Source of the DNA: Hyperoodon ampullatus
Lineage: Eukaryota > Chordata > Mammalia > Artiodactyla > Ziphiidae
DNA length: 64,000 bases
Reading direction: 5' to 3'
NCBI GenBank assembly: GCA_949752795.1
Contig: CATKHW010000281.1
Span: 124,001-188,000, forward strand
The translations under genes and the position numbers were made by a program. Under the pieces are notes generated by a model that worked only from the letters and a program-made list of their open reading frames with translations, was not told the origin of the DNA and did no database searches. This document shows, one piece after another, positions 1 through 10,433 of the stretch (position 1 is the stretch's first letter; every line of letters begins with the position of its first letter).

Positions 1-181
1 AAGGGACTCAAAACCCCATATTTCCCGCAGAGGAATATATCTGACTAGTAAGAATCTTAAAACCTATGTATTGATATGTCTCCATAAGGGAATCAAGTGT
101 GTCTAGACTGGCATAAACATGGCAGCGAGAATCAGCTCAAACCCACTATAAAAAGGAATTTCAAAAACAAAACCAAAAAAC

Positions 182-350
182 TGGGAAATTCTTTACAATT
201 CCTTCAGGGTCTCTGATGAAACCTGGAATGACCCTATCTACAACGACAGCTGGATGTGGCATAAGGAGGGACACTTGGGACTGAGACGATTGGTGAGATT
301 GGGTGAGGAAATGCAGACCCTTTAAAGCACAAATGCCTGGCACCCATTCC
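182..350 (+). repeat. Unassigned part of the unit (shown in M1)
   Basis: The first 170 bp or so after the A-rich tail could not be matched by eye to L1 or any other element. The stretch includes tctctgatgaaacctgg and gatgtggcataag and is well conserved in all units. One + strand frame is open from the A-rich tail to a stop near 321-325 (residues such as FRVSDETWNDPIYNDSW), but it is short and matches nothing I recognise. It may be a more diverged piece of the same L1 ORF2, since L1-like sequence resumes just downstream. Confidence 0.5.
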
Positions 351-953
351 ATGGGTCCCAACTCTCCAGGTTGAAGGGAATATTACTACAGCTATAACAT
401 GTACTGGAAACCTAGAGAACGGACACAATGTGAATACGAAAGGTTTCTAAAACTCAACGAATACTCCCTCTCCTGGTGCTCCGGTTTGACTTTCCATCTG
501 CTTTACTATCAATCTCCCAACTTGGAGAGACAACCCCTTTAACCTCCTGGTTCGCACAGTTTGCCAATTTGGCAGAGGATGAAAGGGAAGAGGGAGAACC
601 AATGAGAGAGTAGCTGTTAGGCATTTGGACGGGCACATATCACTCTAACTTCCCGGCAGGAAGAAGAAATAACCAAAGTCTCAGCCCCCCACCGGGAACC
701 AGCATAGGTCCTGAACCAACATTTTGGACTTGAGGTCAGCTCACAAAAAACGAGTTGAAAAATGGAGCTCAGGGGCACAGCAATGCACAAACTGGCCGAG
801 TAATAAAGGACAACTATCGTCCAAAAATCTGTTGAGGGAAGGAAACGAAGCAGAGTTGAAAGCGAGGCAGAATAGCAGGAAACAGATTTCAAGAGGTACG
901 TTGGAATCGCCTTTTTAGCACAGGAAGAGGGGCACAACTTCGACAATGATGCA
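350..953 (+). mobile_element. L1 ORF2-derived segment upstream of the palindrome (shown in M1)
   Basis: By eye, several short blocks follow the order of the laurasiatherian L1 ORF2 region downstream of the reverse transcriptase core. They are gaatattactacagct (L1 has a tatactacaaagct block), ggagagacaaccccttt (L1 ggagaaaagacagcctctt), aataaaggacaactatc (L1 acaaaggattaatctc), and ggcagaatagc followed by agatttcaagagg (L1 ggcagaagacc then acatttctccaaagaag). About 35 bp just left of the palindrome align without a gap at roughly two thirds identity. Deletions relative to L1 are frequent and no long ORF2 frame survives. The comparison uses L1 as I remember it and needs an alignment. Confidence 0.68.
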
Positions 954-1026
954 CTTGGCCAATAAGGGCGTATGCATTTTCTCCTGAATATATTCAGGAG
1001 AAAATGCATACGCCCTTTTGGCCAAG
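954..1026. mobile_element. Palindrome, mariner-MITE-like (M1, arm-matched variant)
   Basis: The two 36-37 bp arms pair around a central aatatatt with no spacer. Compared with the consensus, this unit has gcatttt in place of gcgtttt in the left arm and the matching aaaatgc in the right arm, so pairing is kept. The only fault is one extra base in the left arm (ccaataaggg against cccttttgg). Outer ends read cttggcc and ggccaag. The flanking dinucleotides are ca on both sides, not the ta expected of a fresh mariner insertion. Confidence 0.75.
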
Positions 1027-1555
1027 CAAGCAAGCGGGCAATGCAAATCTGCACTACAAAGAAGTATCACTTCCCACCGGTCAAAAGGGACATCCACAAA
1101 ATGTGTAAAAACCAGAAAGGCAAGACAGGCCCTGGAGAACATGGAGCCTTGTTATGCTGATGGGCGGGATGTAAATTGCCAACTGCCTCTCTGGAGGAGT
1201 GCATTGTGTTCCCTAAAACAAGTAAAGAACAGAGCTACAGAGCCAAGGGCACTTCCAGTCTAGGGAATATACCTTGGGAAAACTGAAAATCAATAATACA
1301 GAGCCACCCCAAAATTTAGGGCTGCACTGCTTACAAGGACCTCAACTTGGGTACACCTTAAATACCCCAGGAAATATAAAAATGGTTCAAAAAATTGTGG
1401 TACTTACGTACGATGGAATATCCCTCAGCCATGAAATCAATGTCATAAGACCAGTAGAAGCAAAATGGGTGGATTCAGGTACGATGATTCTAAGTGAAAT
1501 AAGTCACACAGAAAAAGAAACTTATCATAAGATATCACTTATGAAGATTCTGTAA
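1027..1555 (+). pseudogene. L1 ORF2 C-terminal remnant (shown in M1)
   Basis: This is the decayed 3' end of L1 ORF2, downstream of the reverse transcriptase core. From gcaatgcaaatctgcac onward the order follows L1: atgcaaatc, tatcactt, the ggagaacatggagcc block, gggatgtaaattg, ctggagg, tataccttggg, then the final coding stretch. In the last frame (1274-1555) the residues ILSEISHTEKETYHKISL resemble the known L1 ORF2p C-terminus (ILSEVSQTEK...ISL), and the taa at 1553-1555 stands where L1 ends ORF2. The frame changes at least once between 1,040 and 1,300, so the segment cannot encode the ancestral protein. Confidence 0.88.
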
Positions 1556-1888
1556 ACATGGCTACACTTGAACTGAGTTAGGAAAGAGAACAGTGTCTCA
1601 CATTTAGAAAACACTCTTATGCCTGCTTAAGGGGGAAGGAGAGGTGGCGTGATGCATAAAACCAGAGTTTGATATAAGCACAGGTACCGTTCCAAAAACC
1701 AACTATGGAATAGACAAGACCTACACCTTCCTCAGTGAAAGGGACTCAAAACCCCATATTTCCGGCAGAGGAATATATCTGACTAGTAAGAATCTTAAAA
1801 CCTATGTATTGATATGTCTCCGTAAGGGAAACAAGTGTGTCTAGACAGGCATAAACATGGCAGCGAGAATCAGCTCAAAACCACTATA
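1556..1888 (+). mobile_element. L1 3' UTR remnant (spans M1/M2 junction)
   Basis: After the ORF2 stop the order acatttagaaaacactctta, then gggggaaggagaggtgg, then agagtttgatataagcac, then the acctacaccttcctcag block, then cataaacatggcagc and ccactataaaa follows the cetartiodactyl L1 3' UTR. In L1 these blocks read cttagaaaacaaactta, aggggaaaggggaggtgg, ggagtttgggattaac, the acctactgtatagcac block, and the taacacaacattg and ctatacttcaataaa end. The unit boundary used here (aagggactca) lies inside this UTR and has no biological meaning. Confidence 0.85.
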
Positions 1889-3476
1889 AAAAGGAATTTC
1901 AAAAACAAAACAAGAAAACTGGGAAATTCTTTACAATTCCTTCAGGGTCTCTGATGAAACCTGGAATGACCCTATCTACAACGACAGCTGGATGTGGCAT
2001 AAGACTGGACACTTGGGACTGAGAGGATTGGTGAGATTGGGTGCGCAAATGCAGACCCTTTAAAGCACAAATGCTTGGCACCCATTCCATGAGTCCCAAC
2101 TCTCCAGGTTGAAGGGAATATTAGTACAATTATAACATGTACGGGAAACCTAGAGAACGGACACACTGTGAATACGAACGGTTTCTAAAACTCAACGAAT
2201 AGTCCCTCTCCTGGTGCTCTGGTTTGACTTTCCATCTGCTTTACTATCAACCTCCCAACTTGGAGAGACAGCCCCTTTAACCTCCTGGTTCGCACATGTT
2301 GCCAATTTGGCAGAGGATGAAAGGGAAGAGGGAGAACCAATGAGACAGTAGCTGTTAGGCATTTGGACGGGCACATATCACTGTAATTTCCCGGCAGGAA
2401 GAAGAATTAACCAAAGTCTCAGCCACCCACCTGGAACCAGTATAGGTCCTGAACCAAAATTTTGGACTTGCGGTCAGCTCACCAAAAACGAGTTGAAAAA
2501 TGGAGCTCAGGGGCACAGCAATTCACAAACTGGCCGAGTAATAAAGGACAACTATCGTCCAAAAATCTGTTGAGGGAAGGCAACGAGGCGGACTTGAAAG
2601 CGAGGCAGAATAGCAGGAAACAGATTTCAAGAGGTACGTTGGAATCGCCTTTAAAGCACAGGAAGAGGGGCACAACTTCGACAATGATGCACTTGGCCAA
2701 AAAGGGCGTATGCTTTTTGTCCTGAATATATTCAGGAGAAAACGCATACGCCCTTTTTGGCCAAGCAAGCAAGCGGGCAATGCAAATCTGCACTACAAAG
2801 AAGTATCACTACCCACCGGTCAAAAGGGACATCCACAAAATGTGTAAAAACCAGAAAGGCAAGACAGGCCCTGGAGAACAGGGAGCCTTGTTATGTTGAT
2901 GGGCGGGATGTAAATTGCCAACTGCCTCTCTGGAGGAGTGCATTGTGTTCCCTAAAACAAGTAAAGAACAGAGCTACGAGCCAAGGGCACTTCCATTCTA
3001 GGGAATATACCTTGGGAAATCTGAAAATCAATAAGACAGAGCCACCCCAAAATTTAGGGCTGCACTGCTTACAAGGACCTTAACTTGGGTACACCTTAAA
3101 TATCCCAGGAAATATAAAAATGGTTCAAAAAATTGTGGTACTTACGTACGATGGAATATCCATCAGCCATGAAATCAATGTCATAAGACCAGTAGCAGCA
3201 AAATGGGTGGATTCAGGTACGATGATTCTAAGTGAAATAAGTCACACAGAAAAAGAAACTTATCATAAGATATCACTTATGAAGATCCTGTACACATGGC
3301 TACACTTGAACTGAGTTAGGAAAGAGAACAGTGTCTCACATTTAGAAAACACTCTTATGCCTGCTTAAGGGGGAAGGAGAGGTGGGGTGATGCATAAAAC
3401 CAGAGTTTGATATAAGCACACGTACCGTTCCAAAAACCAACTATGGAATAGACAAGACCTACACCTTCCTCAGTGA
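1739..3476 (+). repeat. Unit M2 (type A2)
   Basis: Palindrome 2692-2765, with two left-arm mismatches (gctttttgtcc). The ORF2-equivalent stop is lost (ctgtacacatgg), as in M9, M10, M12, M13-preceding copies of A2 type and the M34/M36 pair. A one-base loss in gctacgagcc changes frame. Markers: tttccggcag, ttatgttgatggg, gcacacgtaccg. Confidence 0.95.
1889..1920 (+). other. A-rich tail remnant of the L1
   Basis: An A-rich run (aaaggaatttc, then aaaaacaaaacaagaaaac) directly follows the 3' UTR end and fits a degraded poly(A) tail. Its composition varies between units (aaaaccaaaaaac, aaaacgaaaaaac, aaaacaaaaaaac), which helps type units. The preceding tataaa is where a polyadenylation signal would lie. 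Confidence 0.75.
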
Positions 3477-5215
3477 AAGGGACTCAGAACCCCATATTTC
3501 CCGCAGAGGAATATATCTGACTAGTAAGAATCTTAAAACCTATGTATTGATATGTCTCCATAAGGGAATCAAGTGTGTCTAGACTGGCATAAACATGGCA
3601 GCGAGAATCAGCTCAAACCCACTATAAAAAGGAATTTCAAAAACAAAACCAAAAAACTGGGAAATTCTTTACAATTCCTTCAGGGTCTCTGATGAAACCT
3701 GGAATGACCCTATCTACAACGACAGCTGGATGTGGCATAAGGAGGGACACTTGGGACTGAGAGGATTGGTGAGATTGGGTGAGCAAATGCAGACCCTTTA
3801 AAGCACAAATGCCTGGCACCCATTCCATGGGTCCCAACTCTCCAGGTTGAAGGGAATATTACTACAGCTATAACATGTACGGGAAACCTAGAGAACGGAC
3901 ACACTGTGAATACGAAAGGTTTCTAAAACTCAACGAATAGTCCCTCTCCTGGTGCTCCACTTTGACTTTACATCTGCTTTACTATCAACCTCCCAACTTG
4001 GAGAGACAGCCCCTTTAACCTCCTGGTTCGCACAGGTTGCCTATTTGGCAGAGGATGAAAGGGAAGAGGGAGAACCAATGAGAGAGTAGCTGTTAGGCAT
4101 TTGGACGGGCACATATCACTGTAATTTCCCGGCAGGAAGAAGAATTAACCAAAGTCTCAGCTACCCACCGGGAACCAGTATAGGTCCTGAACCAAAATTT
4201 TGGACTTGCGGTCAGCTCACAAAAAACGAGTTGAAAAATGGAACTCAGGGGCACAGCAATTCACAAACTGGCCGAGTAATAAAGGACAACTATCGTCCAA
4301 AAATCTGTTGAGGGAAGGCAACGAGGCGGACTTTAAAGCGAGGCAGAATAGCAGGAAACAGATTTCAAGAGGTACGTTGGAATCGCCTTTAAAGCAGTGG
4401 AAGAGGGGCACAACTTCGACAATGATGCACTTGGCCAAAAAGGGCGTATGTGTTTTCTCCTGAATATATTCAGGAGAAAACGCATACGCCCTTTTTGGCC
4501 AAGCAAGCAAGCGGGCAATGCAAATCTGCACTACAAAGAAGTATCACTTCCCACCGGTCGAAAGGGACATCCACAAAATGTGTAAAAACCAGAAAGGCAA
4601 GACAGGCCCTGGAGAACAGGGAGCCTTGTTATGCTGGTGGGCGGGATGTAAATTGCCATCTGCCTCTCTGTAGGAGTGCATTGTGTTCCCTAAAACAAGT
4701 AAAGAACAGAGCTACAGAGCCAAGGGCACTTCCAGTCTAGGGAATATACCTTGGGAAATCTGAAAATCAATAAGACAGAGCCACCCCAAAATTTAGGGCT
4801 GCACTGCTTACAAGGACCTCAACTTGGGTACACCTTAAATATCCCAGGAAATATAAAAATGGTTCAAAAAATTGTGGTACTTACGTACGATGGAATATCC
4901 CTCAGCCATGAAATCAATGTCATAAGACCAGTAGCAGCAAAATGGGTGCATTCAGGTACGATGATTCCAAGTGAAATAAGTCACAAAGAAAAAGAAACTT
5001 ATCATAAGAAATCACTTATGAAGATCCTGTAAACATGGCTACACATGAACTGAGTTAGGAAAGAGAACAGTGTCTCACATGTAGAAAACACTCTTATGCC
5101 TGCTTAAGGGGGAAGGAGAGGTGGGGTGATGCATAAAACCAGAGTTTGATATAAGCACAGGTACCGTTCCAAAAACCAACTATGGAATAGACAAGACCTA
5201 CACCTTCCTCAGTGA
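3477..5215 (+). repeat. Unit M3 (type A3)
   Basis: Palindrome 4430-4503, one left-arm mismatch (gtatgtgtttt). Markers: ctccactttgac, aagcagtggaag, accggtcgaaagg, gctggtggg. Donor type for the tract in M27. Confidence 0.95.
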
Positions 5216-6953
5216 AAGTGACTCAAAACCCCATATTTCCCGCAGAGGAATATATCTGACTAGTAAGAATCTTAAAACCTATGTATTGATATGTCTCCGT
5301 AAAGGAATCAAGTGTGTCTATACTGGCATAAACATGGCAGCGAGACTCAGCTTAAACCCACTATAAATAGGAATTTCAAAAACAAAACAAAAAAACTGGG
5401 AAATTCTTTACAATTCCTTCAGGGTCCCTGATGAAACCTTGAATGACCCTATCTACAACGACAGCTGGATGTGGCATAAGGAAGGACACTTGGGACTGAG
5501 AGGTTTGGTGAGATTGGGTGAGCAAATGCAGACCCTTTAAATCACAAATGCCAGGCACCCATTCCATGGGCCCGAACTCTCCAGGTTGAAGGGAATATTA
5601 CTACAGCTATAACATGTACGGGAAACCTAGAGAACGGACACACTGTGAATACGAAAGGTTTCTAAAACTCAACGAATAGTCCCTCTCCTGGTGCTCCGGT
5701 TTGACTTTCCATCTGCTATACTATCAACCTCCCAACTTGGAGAGACAGCCCCTTTAACCTCCTAGTTCACACAGGTTGCCAATTTGGAAGAGGATGAAAG
5801 GTAAGAGGGAGAACCAATGAGAGAGTAGCTGTTAGGCATTTGGAAGGGCACATATCACTGTAATTTCCGGCAGGAAGAAGAATTAACCAAAGTCTCAGCC
5901 ACCCACCGGGAAGCAGTATAGGTCCTGAACCAAAATTTTGGACTTGCGGTCAGCTCACCAAAAACGAGTTGAATAATGGAGCTCAGGGGCACAGCAATTC
6001 ACAAACTGGCCGATTAATAAAGGACAACTATCGTCCAAAAATCTGTTGAGGGTAGGCAACGAGGAAGACTTGAAAGCGAGGCAGAATAGCAGGAAACAGA
6101 TTTCAAGAGGTACATTGGAATCGCCTTTAAAGCACAGGAAGAGGGGCACAACTTCGACAATGATGCCCTTGGCCAAAAAGGGCGTATGCGTTTTCTCCTG
6201 AATATATTCAGGAGAAAACGCATACGCCCTTTTTGGCCAAGCAAGCAAGCGGGCAATGCAAATCTGCACTACAAAGAAGTATCACTTCCCACCGGTCAAA
6301 AGGGACATCCACAAAATGTGTAAAAACCAGAAAGGCAAGACACGCCCTGGAGAACAGGGAGCCTTGTTATGCTGATGGGCGGGATGTAAATTGCCAACTG
6401 CCTCTCTGGAGGAGTGCATTGTGTTCCCTGAAACAAGTAAACAACAGAGCTACAGAGCCAAGGGCACTTCCAGTCTAGGGAATATACCTTGGGAAAACTG
6501 AAAATCAATAAGACAGAGCCACCCCAAAATTTAGGGCTGCACTGCTTACAAGGACCTCAACTTGGGTACACCTTAAATATCCCAGGAAATATAAAAATGG
6601 TTCAAAAAATTGTGGTACTTACATACGATGGAATATCCCTCAGCGATGAAATCAATGTCATAAGACCAGTAGCAGCAAAATGGGTGGATTCAGGTACGAT
6701 GATTCTAAGTGAAATAAGTCACACAGAAAAAGTAACTTATCATAAGATATCACTTATGAAGATCCTGTAAACATGGCTACACTTGAAATGAGTTAAGAAA
6801 GAGAACAGAGTCTCACATTTAGAAAACACTCTTATGCCTGCTTAAGGGGGAAGGAGAGGTGGGGTGATGCATAAAACCAGAGTTTGATATAAGCACAGGT
6901 ACCGTTCCAAAAACCAACTATGGAATAGACAAGACCTACACCTTCCTCAGTGA
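5216..6953 (+). repeat. Unit M4 (type A4)
   Basis: Starts aagtgactca. Palindrome 6168-6241 is perfect. Markers: gtctatactggc, cctagttcacac, gatgcccttggcc. It lacks one C in the tttccggcag run near 5,867 that M14 has. Confidence 0.95.
6168..6241. mobile_element. Perfect 74-bp palindrome (M4)
   Basis: All 37 base pairs match: the left arm begins cttggccaaaaaggg and ends ctcctgaata, and the right arm is its exact reverse complement. The left flank here is gatgcc instead of gatgca, so the palindrome does not extend. Such a sequence could extrude a cruciform or, if transcribed, fold as a hairpin of over 30 bp. Confidence 0.9.
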
Positions 6954-8695
6954 AAGGGAGTCAAAACCCCATATTTCCCACAGAGGAATATATCTGACTA
7001 GTAAGAATCTTAAAACCTATGTATTGATATGACTCCGTATGGGAATCAAGTGTGTCTAGGCTGGCATAAACATGGCAGCGGGAATCAGCTCAAACCCACT
7101 ATAAAAAGGAATTTCAAAAACAAAACAAAAAAAACTGGGAAATTATTCTCCAATTCCTTCAGGGTCTCTGATGAAACCTGGAATGACCCTATCTACAATG
7201 ACAGCTGGATGTGGCATAAGGCTGGACACTTGGGACTGAGAGGATTGGAGAGATTGGGTGAGCAAATGTAGACCCTTTAAAGCAATAATGCAAGGCACCC
7301 ATTCCATGGGTCCCAACTCTCCAGGTTGAAGGGAATATTACTACAGTTATAACATGTACGGGAAACCTAGAGAACGGACACACTGTGAATACGAAAGGTT
7401 TCTAAAACTCAACGAATAGTCCCTCTCCTGTTGCTCCGGTTTGTCTTTCCATCCGCTTTACTATCAATCTCCCAACTTGGAGAGACAGCCCCTTTAACTT
7501 CCTGGTTCGCACAGGTTGCCTATTTGGCAGAGGATGAAAGGGAAGAGGGAGAACCAATGAGAGAGTAGCTGTTAGGCATTTGGATGGGCACATATCACTC
7601 TAACTTCCCGCCAGGAAGAAGAATTAAACAAAGTCTCAGCCCCCCACCGGGAACCAGCATAGGTTCTGAACCAAAATTTTGGACTGGCGGTCAGCTCACA
7701 AAAAACGATTTGAAAAATGGAGCTCAGGGGCACAGCAATATCACAAATTGGCCAAGTAATAAAGGACAAGTATCGTCCAAAAATCTGTTTAGGGAAGGCA
7801 ACGAGGCCGACTTGAAAGCGAGGCAGAATAGCAGGAAACAGATTTCAAGAGGTACGTTGGAATCGCCTTTAAAGCACAGGAAGAGGGGCACAACTTCGAC
7901 AATGATGCACTTGGCCAAAAAGGGCGTATGCGTTTTCTCCTGAATATATTCAGGAGAAAACGTATACGCCCTTTTTAGCCAAGCAAGCAAGCGGGCAATG
8001 CAAATCTGCACTACAAAGAAGTATCACTTCCCACCGGTCAAAAGGGACATCCACAAGATGTGTAAAAACCAGAAAGGCAAGACAGGCCTTGGAGAACAGG
8101 GAGCCTTGTTATGCTGATGGGGGGGATGTAACTTGCCAACTGCCTCTCTGGAGCAGTGCATTGTTTTCCCTAAACCAAGTAAACAACAGAGCTACAGAGC
8201 CAAGGGCACTTCCAGTCTAGGGAATATACCTTGGGAAAACTGAAAATCAATAAGCCAGAGCCACCCCAAAATTTAGGGCTGCACTGCTTACAAGGACCTC
8301 AACTTGGGTACACCTTAAATATCCCAGGAAATATAAAAATGGTTCAAAAAATTGTGGTAATTACGTACGATGGAATATCCCTCAGGCATGAAATCAATGT
8401 CATAAGACCAGTAGCAGCAAAATGGGTGGATTCAGGTACGATGATTCTAAGTGAAATAAGTCACACAGAAAAAGAAACTTATCATAAGATAGCACTTATG
8501 AAGATCCTGTAAACATGGCTACACTTGAACTGAGTTAGGAAAGAGAACAGTGTCTCACATTTAGAAAACACTCTTATGCCTGCTTAAGGGGGAAGGAGAG
8601 GTGGGGTGATGCATAAAACCAGAGTTTGATATAAGCACAGGTACCGTTCCAAAAACCAACTATGGAATAGGCAAGACCTACACCTTCCTCAGTGA
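6954..8695 (+). repeat. Unit M5 (type A5), longest at 1,742 bp
   Basis: Palindrome 7910-7983 with right-arm changes (acgtatacg, tttagcc; the second is absent from M15). Markers: gcaatatcacaaattgg, ccacaagatgtg, a G run in gatgggggggatg, aataagccagag. Confidence 0.95.
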
Positions 8696-10433
8696 AAGGG
8701 ACTCAAAACCCCATATTTCCCGCAGAGGAATATATCTGACTAGTAAGAATCTTAAAAACTATGTATTGATATGTCTCCATAAGGGAATCAAGTGTGTCTA
8801 GACTGGCATAAACATGGCAGCGAGCATCAGCTCAAACCCACTATAAAAAGGAATTACAAAAACAAAACAAAAAAACTGGGAAATTCTTTACAATTCCTTC
8901 AGGGTCTCTGATGAAACCTGGAATGACCCTATGTACAACGACAGCTGGATGTGGCATAAGGCTGGACACTTGGGACTGAGAGGATTGGTGAGATTGGGTG
9001 AGCAAATGCAGACCCTTTAAAGCACAAATGCCTGGCACCCATTCCATGGGTCCCAACTCTGCAGGTTAAAGGGAATATTCCTACAGCTATAACATGTACG
9101 GGAAACCTAGAGAACGGACACACTGTGAATACGAAAGGTTTCTAAAACTCAACGTATAGTCCCTCTCCTGGTGCTCGGGTTTGACTTTCCATCTGCTTTA
9201 CTATCAACCTCCCAACTTGGAGAGACAGCCCCTTTAACCTCCTGGTTCGCACAGGTTGCCAATTTGGCAGAGGATGAAAGGGATGAGGGAGAACTAATGA
9301 GAGAGTAGCTCTTAGGCATTTGGACGGGCACATGTCACTCTAATTTCCCGGCAGGAGGAAGGATTAACCAAAGCCTCAGCCACACACCGGGAACCAGTGT
9401 AGGTCTTGAACCAAACTTTTGGACTTGCGGTCAGCTCACAAAAAACGAGTTGAATAATGGAACTCAGGGGCACAGCAATTCACAAACTGACAGAGTAATA
9501 AATGACAACTATCGTCCAAAAATCTGTTGAGGGAAGGCAACGAGGTGGACTTGAAAGCTAGGCAGAATAGCAAGAAACAGATTTCAAGAGGTACGTTGGA
9601 ATCTCATTTAAAGCACAGGATGAGGTGCACAACTTCAACAATGGTGCACTTGGGCAAAAAGGGCGTATGCGTTTTCTCCTGAATATATTCAGGAGAAAAC
9701 GCATACGCCCTTTTTGGCCAAGCAAGCAAGCGTGAAATGCAAATCTGCACTACAAAGAAGTATCACTTCTAACCGGTCAAAGGGGCATGGACAAAGTGTG
9801 TAAAATCCAGAAAGGCAAGACAGGCCCTGGAGAACAGGGAGCTTTGTTATGCTGATGGGCGGGATGTAAATTGCCAACTGCCTCTCTGGAGGAGTGCACT
9901 GTGTTCCCTAAAACAAGTAAACAACAGAGCTACAGAGCCAAGGGCACTTCCACTCTAAGGAATATAACATGGGAAAACTGAAAATCAATAAGACAGAGCC
10001 ACCCCAAAATTTAGGGCTGCACTGCTTACAAGGACCTCAACTTGGGTACACCTTAAATATCCCAGGAAATATAAAAATGGTTCAAAAAATTGTGGTACTT
10101 CCATAAGATGGAATATCCCTCAGCCATGAAATCAATGTCATAAGACCAGTAGCAGCAAAATGGGTGGATTCAGGTACGATGATTCTAAGTGAAATAAGTC
10201 ACACAGAAAAAGTAACTTATCATAAGATATCACTTATGAAGATCCTGTAAACATGGCTACACTTGAACTCAGTTAGGAAAGAGAACAGATTCACACATTT
10301 AGAAAACACTCTTATGGCTGCTTAAGGGGGAAGGAGAGGTGGGGTGATGCATAAAACCAGAGTTTGATATAAGCACAGGTACCGTTCCAAAAACCAACTA
10401 AGGAATAGACAAGAACTACACATTCCTCAGTGA
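8696..10433 (+). repeat. Unit M6 (type A6)
   Basis: Palindrome 9649-9722, one left-arm mismatch (cttgggcaaaaa). The last ORF2 frame is broken by a stop at cttccataagatgg. Markers: ggaattacaaaaac, ctatgtacaac, gtgctcgggtttg. Confidence 0.95.

Larger units (their letters stand above)
1..1738 (+). repeat. Unit M1 (type A1)
   Basis: Palindrome 954-1026. Markers: cattttggacttgagg, ccttttta before gcacagg, and aataatacagag. Its nearest relatives are M11 and the bulk of M28. The start resembles A3 (aaaccaaaaaac tail, cataaggaggg). Confidence 0.95.

Noticed and set aside
140..170. TATA box in ccactataaaaagg
   Set aside because: It coincides with the L1 3' end and start of the A-rich tail, where a tataaa/aataaa-like motif is expected. 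No other promoter element is nearby.
182..450. Retroviral env-like reading of the region around 182-450 (residues such as VEGNITTAITC)
   Set aside because: Only short broken frames, no diagnostic motif, and nucleotide blocks here (gaatattactacagct) fit L1 ORF2 better.
617..1054. A 145-codon minus-strand frame in A1 units
   Set aside because: It is created by the one-base arm-length difference in the A1 palindrome and occurs only in M1, M11 and M28. No codon-level signature of selection could be seen.
1018..1263. An 81-codon + strand frame found in most units
   Set aside because: It is a different frame from L1 ORF2 in the same segment; its openness across units reflects shared ancestry.
1..1738. 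CENP-B box in the unit
   Set aside because: I looked for ttcg, four bases, a, two bases, cggg on both strands of the consensus and found no match; the nearest candidates fail at several fixed positions.
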